30,687 bases of DNA, taken from Candidatus Fermentithermobacillaceae bacterium UBA3951 (lineage in GTDB: Bacteria > Bacillota > Sulfobacillia > Fermentithermobacillales > Fermentithermobacillaceae). The position numbers and the translations under genes are program-made. Positions 23,042 through 30,687 of the stretch are shown here, in pieces. Below the pieces are notes generated by a model that was not told where the DNA came from, ran no database searches, and saw only the letters and a list, made by a program, of their open reading frames with translations. Location of the stretch: the NCBI GenBank assembly GCA_002385465.1, contig DGDN01000112.1:6757-37443 (forward strand), given 5' to 3'. The stretch's first letter is position 1. The number at the start of each line of letters is the position of its first letter.

Positions 23042-24043
23042 TCACATCCAGAGTCCTACAGATGCCGCTGCAAAAAGGCCGAGAAGAGCCGCGGCGGCAG
23101 CGGTCAACCTGAACATCCTCACGATCCTCACCTCGTCCCAGCCCGAGAGCTCGAAGTGGTGATGGATCGGAGTCATCTTGAAGATCCTCTTTCCAAAAAG
23201 CTGGAACGATATAACCTGCATTATGACGGTGATATTCTCAACTATAGGCACGAAGGCGAAAAACAGGAGCAAGAGTTCGGTCCTCGTTAAGACCGCTATG
23301 CCTGAGAGCAATGCCCCCAAGGCAAGGGCGCCTATATCTCCCATAATGACCCTGGCGGGATGGCGGTTGTACACGAGAAAACCCAGGATGGCCCCTACAG
23401 AGCCTGCAACCAGCGGGCCCAGAGACGGAATACCCAAGGTTCCTACGGCAGCGAGGGCCAGGGGATAGTAGGCGGCCAGTCCTTCGGCCACCACGCTACC
23501 CGCGAGGCCGTCCAACCCGTCGGTGAGGTTCACGCCGTTTGAAATGCCAACAATGACGAACACGCCGAAGATGCCGTAGAGAAACCCGAGGTCAAGGGGT
23601 TTCCCGGAGAACGGCACCACAATGGAAGTACCCCGCCCGGAGCTCGCCACAAACCACATGAACGCTCCGGCTATGATGATCTGAAAGGCCAGTTTCTCCC
23701 TGGCCCTGAGTCCCAGGTTGCGTCCTCTCTTGATTTTCCGGTAGTCATCCAGGAACCCGACAAGCCCCATGAGGCAGTAGAGGGCCAGGACTGAGGTCTC
23801 AAGCTGAGAGGGGGTCGTCTTTCTAAAGACGTGGTTCACCAAAGACGACGCGATGGTACCCAAGATGAAGATGAAACCGCCCATTGTGGGCGTACCTGCC
23901 TTCTTGCGGTGGGTCTCGGGGGCGTCATCTCGGATGTGCTGGCCGAACTTTACTTTGTGAAGCCAGGGGATGAGCACTTTGCCGAAAAGGACGGCAGATA
24001 TGAAACCCGTTATGAGGGGCACGGCATCTTTAAGGATTTCCAT
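23042..24043 (-). CDS. mraY: MraY, phospho-MurNAc-pentapeptide transferase
   Basis: Membrane enzyme that makes lipid I from UDP-MurNAc-pentapeptide and undecaprenyl phosphate. 333 residues, about ten membrane segments. Motifs: DDAPETHRKKAGTPTMGG, FLDDYRK (Asp99, Asp100), NLTDGLDG (172-179), MGDIGALALG and PIHHHFE (292-298). The ATG at 24043 has GGGGGAG at 8-nt spacing and lies 2 nt past the murF stop; a GTG at 24049 overlapping that stop is the alternative. Confidence 0.97.
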   Translation of the reverse strand: MEILKDAVPLITGFISAVLFGKVLIPWLHKVKFGQHIRDDAPETHRKKAGTPTMGGFIFILGTIASSLVNHVFRKTTPSQLETSVLALYCLMGLVGFLDDYRKIKRGRNLGLRAREKLAFQIIIAGAFMWFVASSGRGTSIVVPFSGKPLDLGFLYGIFGVFVIVGISNGVNLTDGLDGLAGSVVAEGLAAYYPLALAAVGTLGIPSLGPLVAGSVGAILGFLVYNRHPARVIMGDIGALALGALLSGIAVLTRTELLLLFFAFVPIVENITVIMQVISFQLFGKRIFKMTPIHHHFELSGWDEVRIVRMFRLTAAAAALLGLFAAASVGLWM

Positions 24044-24045
24044 AA

Positions 24046-25446
24046 TCACAACTCCCCCAGGCGGTCCAGGAAGGCCACAATGCTCTCGAATCCCATCCCC
24101 CGGGATGCCTTCACCAAACAGACGTCACCGCGCCTTAAGATGTTGCCAAGGTACTCCTGGGCCTCTTCTTTCCCACCGAACCATGACGAGGTCTTTCTCG
24201 TCCCGGTTTCATTCCAGCCCTTTACTATCTCTATGCTTAAATCGCCTACGGCAACGAGGAGATCGGCCTTTCCCGCCGCATATTTCCCGATTTCTCTGTG
24301 AGCCTCCGGCCCGTAAGACCCCATCTCGAGCATGTCGCCCAAGACGGCGACTTTACGTTCTCCCTTGATCTCCTCGAGAAGGTCCAGCGCCGCCCTCATT
24401 GACTTGGGGCTTGCGTTGTACGCGTCATTTATCACGACAAGGCCGTTCTGCCTCCGTACTTCAAGCCTCATCGGGCTCATCTGGGCGTTCTCTAAACCTT
24501 CCCTGATCTCATGTGGCGACATGCCGAACTCAAGCCCGACGGCTACGGCCGCCAGAGAGTTCTGGACCATGTGGGCGCCCGGGACCTTAACCACAAGGGG
24601 AAAACGGTCGTCCTTGTAGACTAGAGTGAAAGAGGAGCCGTCGCTTCCCAGAGACCGGACATCTACCGCCCTCACATCGTTTTCTTCACCGAAACCGTAG
24701 AAAATCTTCCGGCAGGTCGCCTTCCGGCTCATCCTCCTTATGTGCTCGTTGTCGCCGCACATGACGGCCAGTCCGTCCCGGGGTAGAGCCTCCAGAAGCT
24801 CGGCTTTTGCATCGGCAATCTCTTCAATGCTCCCGAGGACGCCGATGTGGGATGCGGATATGTCGGTAAGCACCCCCACGGCAGGGCGGGAGATCTCACA
24901 GAGTTCCCCTATCTCGCCCCGTTTCCGCATCGCCATCTCCAAAACGGCATACCTGTAGGGGGCGTCAATGCCTAAGACGGCCAGAGGGAGGCCTATGTGC
25001 GAGTTCAAATTGCCGGGATTTCCGTAGGTCGAAAACCTCTGGGAGAGCACCGAAACCAGGAAGTCTTTGGTGCCGGTCTTTCCCACGCTCCCGGTCACGC
25101 CGATCACTTGGACCGGTAGCTCGCGCCGGTAATGAGAGGAAAGGTCTCTCAAGGCTCCAATGGTGGAAGACACCATCAATATGCCGAAACCGTCCGGTCC
25201 CGGATCCCCGCCCTGAACAGGGTGCTCGCAAACCGCGCCCCCTGCCCCTTTGTCACGTACCTCTGCCACGAAGTCGTGGCCGTCTGCCCGCTCGCCCACA
25301 ATCGCCACGAACAGGTCGCCGGGAAGCGTCTTGCGGGAATCGATGTTTACCTTTGTGAACAGCCTGTCCTCATCACCGAAGGCGATGCGGCCGCCGGTTA
25401 TGTCGGCAATCTCCTTTAGCGAGTACGGTCTCACCGCCCTACCCAT
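24046..25446 (-). CDS. murF: UDP-MurNAc-tripeptide--D-Ala-D-Ala ligase MurF
   Basis: Adds D-Ala-D-Ala to complete the cytoplasmic pentapeptide precursor. From the ATG at 25446 it has 466 residues and overlaps murE by 8 nt; AGGAAGG is just upstream. Motifs: NIDSRKTLPGDLFVAI, ATP site GSVGKTGTK (about 119-127), ISASHIGVLGS, NDAYNASPKSM and VLGDMLEMG. A longer frame from a TTG at 25497 lies inside murE and is unlikely. Confidence 0.96.
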   Translation of the reverse strand: MGRAVRPYSLKEIADITGGRIAFGDEDRLFTKVNIDSRKTLPGDLFVAIVGERADGHDFVAEVRDKGAGGAVCEHPVQGGDPGPDGFGILMVSSTIGALRDLSSHYRRELPVQVIGVTGSVGKTGTKDFLVSVLSQRFSTYGNPGNLNSHIGLPLAVLGIDAPYRYAVLEMAMRKRGEIGELCEISRPAVGVLTDISASHIGVLGSIEEIADAKAELLEALPRDGLAVMCGDNEHIRRMSRKATCRKIFYGFGEENDVRAVDVRSLGSDGSSFTLVYKDDRFPLVVKVPGAHMVQNSLAAVAVGLEFGMSPHEIREGLENAQMSPMRLEVRRQNGLVVINDAYNASPKSMRAALDLLEEIKGERKVAVLGDMLEMGSYGPEAHREIGKYAAGKADLLVAVGDLSIEIVKGWNETGTRKTSSWFGGKEEAQEYLGNILRRGDVCLVKASRGMGFESIVAFLDRLGEL

Positions 25447-26959
25447 CCCTTCCTGACGCGGCCAAGATAGCCTTGCGGGCTTCTTCCGCGTCGTCAAAAT
25501 GATGTGTCTCTTCCCCTATGATCTGGTAGGTCTCATGGCCTTTCCCGGCAAGGACCACGACGTCGCCGGGCCTTGCCCTCCCTATCGCCTCGTTTATGGC
25601 CGCCCGGCGGTCCTTTATCCTGAGGTAGGAAGAACCGCCCCGGCTCTCTTTGAGGCCGGACTCGATGTCGTCCAGGATCTTATCCTCGTCTTCGGTCCTC
25701 GGGTTGTCGTTGGTGATTACCACTAAGTCGGCCATGTCGCCGGCGAGCTTCCCCATAACAGGACGCCTGCCTGCGTCTCTATCGCCTCCGCACCCGAAAA
25801 CCACGATGACCCTCCCGGTCGTCATCTCCCTTGCAAGAGCGAGGATGTTCCGGAGGCTCTCTGGGGTGTGGGCGTAGTCCACCCACACGGAGAACCGGTC
25901 GGAGCCGGGCACCAGTTCCACTCGCCCCCTAACGCTTTTCGCGCTCTCGAGGCCCCGGGCGATATCGTCAAGGTCAAAGCCAAATCCGTAAGCCACCGAA
26001 GCCGCGGCGAGGGAGTTCAAAACATTGAAGCGGCCAATGAGGACCGTCCTTACTTTACGGCGGGTCTTGCCGCACACAAGGGTGAAAGATGTCCCCCGGG
26101 GATCTGTCCGAACATCCTCTGCCCTCACTTCGGCGTCGTCTCCGAGACCGTAAGCCACCACCCTTCCCGTTGCCTTTTCCCGGAATAAGGGGGCGTAATC
26201 GTCGTCTGCGTTTATGGCGGCGACGAGAGGACGCTCTTTCTTCTTGAGGCCGCGGGATTTCTGGAGGAGCTCGAAAAGCCTGGCCTTAGCACCAGCATAC
26301 GCTTCAATCGTGCCGTGGAAGTCAAGGTGGTCCCAGCCAATATTGGTGAAGACGGCGGCGTCAAACAATATGTCTTCCACGCGGCACAAATCCAGCGCGT
26401 GGGAAGATACCTCCATGGTGGCCGCCTGACATTCCTTGGCAACCATTTCGCTCAAGAGTGACTGGAGCTCCAGTGATTCAGGGGTAGTCCGCGTGACGGG
26501 CCTCTCTTCGTCGCCCACGATGTTGTGGACGGTGCCTATCAGCCCCGTTTTTTGTCCGCAGGCTTCGAGCACGCTCCTTATGAGATGGCAGGTTGTGGTC
26601 TTGCCTTTTGTCCCAGTGATGCCGATAACGGTGAGGGCCCGGCTGGGATACCCGTAGTAACAGGATGCAGCCGACGACAGCGCCCTCCTGGGATCCTTGA
26701 CCACCGCAAGGCCCGTTTCTTCCGGCACTCCCAGTGCCCCGGTCTCCCGGAAGGCACCGCCCAGGTTCGTGACCACCGCCGAGGCGCCCCGACTCAGGGC
26801 ATGGGGTATGTACCGCCGTCCGTCGTCCTTTAGGCCGGGTATGGCGAAAAAGGCATGGCCCCGCGAAACGGTGCGGCTGTCGTAGGCGATACCGGTTATC
26901 TCGGCATCCCTAATGACCTCGCTTCCGGGCATGTCCTTAAGTACTGTGCTAAGGCGCAT
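25439..26959 (-). CDS. murE: MurE, UDP-MurNAc-tripeptide synthetase, meso-DAP type
   Basis: Adds the third residue of the stem peptide. 506 residues; P-loop GTKGKTT (116-122), TTPESLELQ, SSHALDLCRVEDI, AKARLFELL with the presumed carbamylated Lys225, DYAHTPESL and AGKGHETYQ. DNPR at 418-421 is the motif for meso-diaminopimelate, so DAP-type peptidoglycan is predicted. The start is ATG with GGGGGA 7 nt upstream. A terminator-like hairpin lies in the 42-bp gap before it. Confidence 0.97.
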   Translation of the reverse strand: MRLSTVLKDMPGSEVIRDAEITGIAYDSRTVSRGHAFFAIPGLKDDGRRYIPHALSRGASAVVTNLGGAFRETGALGVPEETGLAVVKDPRRALSSAASCYYGYPSRALTVIGITGTKGKTTTCHLIRSVLEACGQKTGLIGTVHNIVGDEERPVTRTTPESLELQSLLSEMVAKECQAATMEVSSHALDLCRVEDILFDAAVFTNIGWDHLDFHGTIEAYAGAKARLFELLQKSRGLKKKERPLVAAINADDDYAPLFREKATGRVVAYGLGDDAEVRAEDVRTDPRGTSFTLVCGKTRRKVRTVLIGRFNVLNSLAAASVAYGFGFDLDDIARGLESAKSVRGRVELVPGSDRFSVWVDYAHTPESLRNILALAREMTTGRVIVVFGCGGDRDAGRRPVMGKLAGDMADLVVITNDNPRTEDEDKILDDIESGLKESRGGSSYLRIKDRRAAINEAIGRARPGDVVVLAGKGHETYQIIGEETHHFDDAEEARKAILAASGRDG

Positions 26960-26977
26960 CGATTATCCCCCGTGTTC

Positions 26978-27002
26978 AAAAACATAAGGCCTAAGAGGCC
27001 TT
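26978..27002 (-). terminator. Terminator-like hairpin between spoVD and murE
   Basis: Perfect 7-bp arms AAGGCCT/AGGCCTT with a 3-nt loop (26986-27002), followed on the minus strand by ATG and five T (26978-26982). It starts at the spoVD stop codon. In the middle of a wall-synthesis operon it more likely attenuates than fully stops transcription. Confidence 0.55.
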
Positions 27003-29089
27003 CACTCGCCTACATCCATGCGGAAAACCACCTTCACCGTGGTCCCCAACGGGACTATGGTTCCCGCCGGCGGGTCCTGAGACACTGCAAAACCGCTACC
27101 CTGCGCCGAGAGGACAAGACCTGCTTCCATAAGCCTCTGGCGCGTCTGTGTGAGCCCCATACCCATTAGAGACGGGACGGCCACTTCTCCTTGTCCCGGA
27201 GTGACCTCTTCTTCCGTGTAGAGGATGACGTTGGTCCCTTTCGGCACTTTGGCTCCGGCCACCGGGAACTGGCGCGTGACACGCGTGCCGGGGCCTTCTT
27301 TGGACCCGACAAGTTCCAGCTTGCGCAGTTCTACCTGTGCCGAGGTAACCTCGCTGTCCACGAGGTCCGGTACCTCTACGAGTTCCGCGGGGTCTGTCCC
27401 CGGGACCTCTTCCTGGGGCGGCACCTCCAGGTAACGGAGTACGTCCCTCATTATCCCCTGGAAGACCGGGGCGGCTATCTGGCCCCCGTAATATGCTCCC
27501 TTTGGCTCGTCGATCATTATTAGAAGGGCTATCTTGGGATCGTTGGCAGGAGCAAACCCTATGAACCAAGCCAGGTACTTGCCCTCGGCCAACACGCCGT
27601 CTACCACTTTGTTTGATGTGCCTGTCTTACCCGCGAGCCTATACCCAGGTACGTAAGCCTGCTTTCCCGTGCCCTTGGACACGACTTCCTCCAGCGCTAC
27701 CCGGAGCTCCTTGGAGGTCTTCTCGGATATTATCTGGTGTATCTTGCCCGGCGACTTGACTTCGACCGTGTTCCCGTCAACATCGGTTACGGCTTTCACC
27801 ACGTGGGGAACCACGGTGTACCCCCCGTTCGCGATCGCCGATATGGACGCTATGAGCTGTATGGGTGTAAGCTGCAGTGTCTGCCCGAAAGACATGACCG
27901 CCAGGTCTATAGGCTTGCAGAGGTCTTCGGGTACGATTATCCCCGAAGCCTCGCCGGGTAGGTCAATGCCGGTCACGCTGGTAACGCCGAAGAGGTCGAG
28001 ATATTTGTAAAAATCGCTGACTCCGGTACGGAGGCCGATCTCGATAAACCCTACGTTGCAGGAGTTCTGGATAACTTCGTTAAAGGTCTGGCTCCCGTGC
28101 CCTTCTGGGACGTGACACCTGAGCACCTCTTCTCCAACGCGTTTGCTCCCCCCGCAGAAAAAAGTATCGTCCACGGTCACTTTGCCCGTCTCCAGTGCGG
28201 CTGCGGCAGTGATAGGCTTGAAGGTCGACCCCGGAGGAAACGAATCGGTGATGGCAGTTATGCGCCGGTTGGCGTCGGGATAGCGGTCGTACTCGTTGGG
28301 ATCGTAGCTTGGGCGCATGGCCATAGCCAGTATCTCCCCGTTCTGCGGGTCCATGGCAATGGCAAACCCTCCGACCGCCTGGCTTCTCTCGACGGCCGCA
28401 TCCAATTCCCTCTCGGCGATGAACTGTATCACCTCATCGATTGTCAAGATGAGGTTCTTGCCCATGACAGGAGGTATGTAACCTTTCTGAGACTGGGGAA
28501 GTTCCTCTCCCAGGGCATCGACCTCCACGGTGAATTGCCCTTCGATCCCCTTGAGCTGGCGGTCGTACTGGTACTCAAGCCCCTCAAGGCCGTCGTTGTC
28601 GATACCTACTATTCCGAGAGTCTGGGCGAGTAGGCTCCCTTTGGGCCATACTCTCATGGATTCCTGGGTAAACCCTATCCCCGGGAGTCTCTCCTCCCGT
28701 ATGCGCCTCGCCACTTCATCGGGGATCTTCCTCTTCAGCCACTCAAATGAAGAATGCCTGGTGAGCCTCGCTATGAGCGAGTCGTAGCTCATCCCCAGGA
28801 TCTCCGAGAGTATCGCCGCCGTATTTTCGGGGTCTCTTACTTGAGCGGGGATCGCGTAGACCGACTCAACGTCAATGCTGAAGGCGAGCTCGTGCCCGTT
28901 ACGGTCGTAAATAACTCCGCGCCTTGGCTGAATGGGGATATCTTGCATCCTCATGTCCAAGGCTTCTTCACCCAGAGTATCCGACCAGAGAAACTGGATG
29001 TACACAAGTCTCGCAAAAAGCAAGACGAACGCGATAGCGACGCCTGTAAGCACACGAGCTACGCGTTTTCGGGCAAGCACTGCTCCCAT
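27002..29089 (-). CDS. spoVD: Class B penicillin-binding protein, SpoVD/FtsI type, with two PASTA domains
   Basis: D,D-transpeptidase that cross-links peptidoglycan at the septum or spore cortex together with a SEDS partner. 695 residues: N-terminal anchor (about 11-31), dimerisation domain with RRGVIYDRNG, then the transpeptidase with S288TFK291, S343CN345 and K488TG490 motifs, and two C-terminal PASTA domains (about 571-626 and 635-691). The start is ATG with AAAGGAA 8 nt upstream. It is the only class B PBP gene here, so it could serve vegetative division, sporulation or both. Confidence 0.95.
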   Translation of the reverse strand: MGAVLARKRVARVLTGVAIAFVLLFARLVYIQFLWSDTLGEEALDMRMQDIPIQPRRGVIYDRNGHELAFSIDVESVYAIPAQVRDPENTAAILSEILGMSYDSLIARLTRHSSFEWLKRKIPDEVARRIREERLPGIGFTQESMRVWPKGSLLAQTLGIVGIDNDGLEGLEYQYDRQLKGIEGQFTVEVDALGEELPQSQKGYIPPVMGKNLILTIDEVIQFIAERELDAAVERSQAVGGFAIAMDPQNGEILAMAMRPSYDPNEYDRYPDANRRITAITDSFPPGSTFKPITAAAALETGKVTVDDTFFCGGSKRVGEEVLRCHVPEGHGSQTFNEVIQNSCNVGFIEIGLRTGVSDFYKYLDLFGVTSVTGIDLPGEASGIIVPEDLCKPIDLAVMSFGQTLQLTPIQLIASISAIANGGYTVVPHVVKAVTDVDGNTVEVKSPGKIHQIISEKTSKELRVALEEVVSKGTGKQAYVPGYRLAGKTGTSNKVVDGVLAEGKYLAWFIGFAPANDPKIALLIMIDEPKGAYYGGQIAAPVFQGIMRDVLRYLEVPPQEEVPGTDPAELVEVPDLVDSEVTSAQVELRKLELVGSKEGPGTRVTRQFPVAGAKVPKGTNVILYTEEEVTPGQGEVAVPSLMGMGLTQTRQRLMEAGLVLSAQGSGFAVSQDPPAGTIVPLGTTVKVVFRMDVGE

Positions 29090-29123
29090 AGGCGGTTCCT
29101 TTCGTGACGGGCGGAGAGATCCT

Positions 29124-29609
29124 CTAGTGTTGTCCCTTCGCCGTAGCTTCTTTCACTCCAAAGATCTGAGCTATGCGGCCGATCAACGAAAGTATACCAC
29201 CGGGCTCCGGTTTCGGCTGCGAACTCGCGAAAACCGCGGAATTTGCCTGGGTAACGTTCACCTCAAGGGCTTTCACCTCGCCCGGGTCAACCATGCCCAA
29301 GGTCATGCGGGCCTCGTTCTCCACAAACTCCAGAGACTCGGCGTAAGAAACGACCTTCTTCAAATCTTCGTTCTTCAGTTTGAGTGATTGGAGCTCGCGC
29401 TGTTTGAGAGCAATCGTTTCGTTGTACTGCGCCACTCTGGCAGGCTGAAGCACCAGAAGGCACCCGGCCACCACGATAAGCAGGAAATACGCGATGCCAA
29501 AGAACTCGAGCGGCATGGAGCGTAGAGGCTTCCTCCTTGCCCTGCGGTCCTTTACCCTATGTGAAGTGCGCCCTGGGGCGCTTAACCTTAGTTCAGATGA
29601 ACGTATCAT
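29124..29609 (-). CDS. ftsL: FtsL-like division protein
   Basis: Small bitopic divisome protein. 161 residues: basic cytoplasmic N-terminus (RRARRKPLRS), one membrane helix (about 35-54), an extracytoplasmic coiled coil (about 58-95, IALKQRELQSLKLKNEDLKK), and VENEARMTLGMVDPGE as in FtsL/DivIC. A further 45 residues follow, ending in a short hydrophobic helix-like stretch (GGILSLIGRIAQIFGV), unusual for the family. The call rests on position and architecture because FtsL sequences are poorly conserved. It overlaps rsmH by 17 nt. Confidence 0.85.
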   Translation of the reverse strand: MIRSSELRLSAPGRTSHRVKDRRARRKPLRSMPLEFFGIAYFLLIVVAGCLLVLQPARVAQYNETIALKQRELQSLKLKNEDLKKVVSYAESLEFVENEARMTLGMVDPGEVKALEVNVTQANSAVFASSQPKPEPGGILSLIGRIAQIFGVKEATAKGQH

Positions 29610-30507
29610 GTCTCATCTCTCTCTTCACTACCCGCAGTTTTGCGCTCCGCGCTCTGGGGTTCGTTTCAACCTCTTCCGCTTCTGGTGTTACCGGTTTCAG
29701 GGTGACTCGCCTGGCCTCCCCACTCTCGGAAAGGCTCCGGAATGTGCTCTTGACCACGCGGTCCTCCAGTGAGTGATAGGAAAGGACCGCCATTACGCCG
29801 CCGGGCCTCAGGTGGTAGAAACCGTCCAGAATCGCCCTCTGGAGGAGTCCGAGTTCGTTGTTTACCTCTATCCGGAGAGCCTGGAAGGTCTTCCTTGCGG
29901 GATGGCCTCCACCTGTCCTTGCTCCTACTGGAATCGCCCTTTTCACTATGTCAACCAGGACATCGGCAGTGTCGATCTCTCGCTCTTCCCTGACCTTTAA
30001 GATCTCTCGGACGATGCGCCGCGCGAACCTCTCTTCGCCGTAATCCCTTAGGATTCTGGCCAGTTCTTCTCCGCTGTAAGTCATGAGTATGTCCCTGGCC
30101 GTCGTACCTTTCTCCGGGTCCATCCTCATGTCCAGGGGCCCGTCGCCCCAGTAACTGAAGCCCCTTTCCGGCGAATCCAGCTGCCTCGACGAAACCCCCA
30201 AGTCGTATAGGACCGTGTCCACTCTGGGCACTCCGAGTCCCGCAAGCACCTCGGGAAGGCGCCGGTAGTCCGCCTTGAGGGCCAAGAAGCGACCTCCGAA
30301 CTCCCGGTCGAGCCTCTCTTTCGCTACGCTCAACGCTTCTCCGTCTACGTCGAACCCTATGACGAATGTCTCCGGCGAACGCCTTAGCACCTCAAGGGCA
30401 TGTCCCCCGTCACCCAGCGTGCAATCCAGGTGGATCGATGGACGGTCCTGCAAGAGGTGTGACATCGTTTCCAAGACCATCACAGGCCGGTGGAAGTCTT
30501 CCGTCAT
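29593..30507 (-). CDS. rsmH: RsmH (MraW), 16S rRNA C1402 N4-methyltransferase
   Basis: SAM-dependent methyltransferase acting on the decoding-site cytidine of 16S rRNA. 304 residues: HRPVMVLETM at the N-terminus, SAM-binding LDCTLGDGGH, VLYDLGVSSRQLDSPERGFS, PLDMRMD, QALRIEVNNEL, and YHSLEDRVVK near the end, all family signatures. The ATG overlaps the mraZ stop (ATGA). Confidence 0.97.
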   Translation of the reverse strand: MTEDFHRPVMVLETMSHLLQDRPSIHLDCTLGDGGHALEVLRRSPETFVIGFDVDGEALSVAKERLDREFGGRFLALKADYRRLPEVLAGLGVPRVDTVLYDLGVSSRQLDSPERGFSYWGDGPLDMRMDPEKGTTARDILMTYSGEELARILRDYGEERFARRIVREILKVREEREIDTADVLVDIVKRAIPVGARTGGGHPARKTFQALRIEVNNELGLLQRAILDGFYHLRPGGVMAVLSYHSLEDRVVKSTFRSLSESGEARRVTLKPVTPEAEEVETNPRARSAKLRVVKREMRHDTFI

Positions 30508-30687
30508 ACGCCTGTAACACTCTCCGCTATCTCAGAAAAGGTCTTCCCGATGTCTATCTTCTTGCGGTCCCATACTTCCTTATCCCAAATCTCAACCCTG
30601 GTACCCACGCCGAGTATCCAGACATCCTTGGTGATGCCCGCATACTCCCTGAGCGACATCGGCAGGACGATCCTGCCCCTGTCTCTT
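30504..30687 (-). CDS. mraZ: MraZ, 5' end beyond the window
   Basis: C-terminal 60 residues only. RGRIVLPMSLREYAGITKDV matches the second MraZ repeat (DxxGRxxLPxxLRxYA), and VGTRVEIWDKEVWD is the usual end of that repeat. MraZ is an AbrB-fold DNA-binding regulator that starts the dcw operon and binds repeats in its own promoter, which would lie outside this window. The TGA overlaps the rsmH ATG. Confidence 0.94.
   Translation of the reverse strand, partial: RDRGRIVLPMSLREYAGITKDVWILGVGTRVEIWDKEVWDRKKIDIGKTFSEIAESVTGV

Noticed and set aside
24046..25446. Degenerate ATP-binding loop in MurF (GSVGKTGTK)
   Set aside because: Variation after GKT is common in MurF of Bacillota; the remaining motifs are intact, so no loss of function is implied.

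Overview
The window reads as a stretch of chromosome from an endospore-forming, moderately GC-rich member of the Bacillota. It carries sigE, sigG, spoIIGA, spoIIR, a SpoVD-type penicillin-binding protein, divIVA, and a dcw cell-wall/division cluster in the Gram-positive order. The species cannot be named from the sequence alone. MurE has the DNPR motif of meso-diaminopimelate-adding enzymes, so a DAP-type peptidoglycan is predicted. No rRNA, tRNA, CRISPR array, insertion sequence or prophage gene was seen, and no gene-free stretch reaches 300 bases. Almost everything is on the minus strand; only hisC and a TIGR01906-type membrane protein are on the plus strand.

Right part, read right to left (30687 to 14871): the dcw cluster, mraZ (cut by the window edge)-rsmH-ftsL-spoVD/pbp-murE-murF-mraY-ftsW/spoVE-murG-murC-murA-ftsQ-DUF881-sbp-ftsZ. 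Many junctions overlap or are only a few bases apart, as expected for one coupled operon. Three usual members are not in place: murD (expected between mraY and ftsW), murB (expected near murC/murA/ftsQ) and ftsA (expected before ftsZ).

Middle part (14751 to 8379): the sporulation block spoIIGA-sigE-sigG-spoIIR, then ymxH/ylmC, an HlyD-like membrane-fusion protein, yggS and divIVA. SpoIIGA is the membrane protease that matures pro-SigmaE. SpoIIR is the forespore signal that activates it. A very good SigmaF/SigmaG-type promoter lies between sigE and sigG and probably drives sigG together with spoIIR. sepF, ylmG and ylmH, which usually lie between yggS and divIVA, are missing. Neither of the two known cytoplasmic FtsZ membrane tethers (FtsA, SepF) is therefore encoded at its normal locus here.

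Left part (8249 to 1): a less conserved block separates divIVA from the lspA-rluD pair, at the place where ileS is often found. It holds a PLP-independent aspartate/glutamate-type racemase translationally coupled to a YtcJ-like amidohydrolase, the TIGR01906 membrane protein, a tandem-P-loop ATPase of unknown role, a stand-alone histidinol-phosphate-type aminotransferase, a DUF5665 membrane protein with hexapeptide repeats, and a YteA/DksA-type zinc-finger protein. After these come lspA and a 3'-truncated rluD-family pseudouridine synthase. No clear new system emerges from this block. The most distinctive points are the missing division and Mur genes, the orphan HlyD-type adaptor, the tandem ATPase and several regulatory-looking repeats. 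Start codons were reassigned where a ribosome-binding site and family length favoured an internal start; roughly 40% of the genes appear to start with GTG or TTG.
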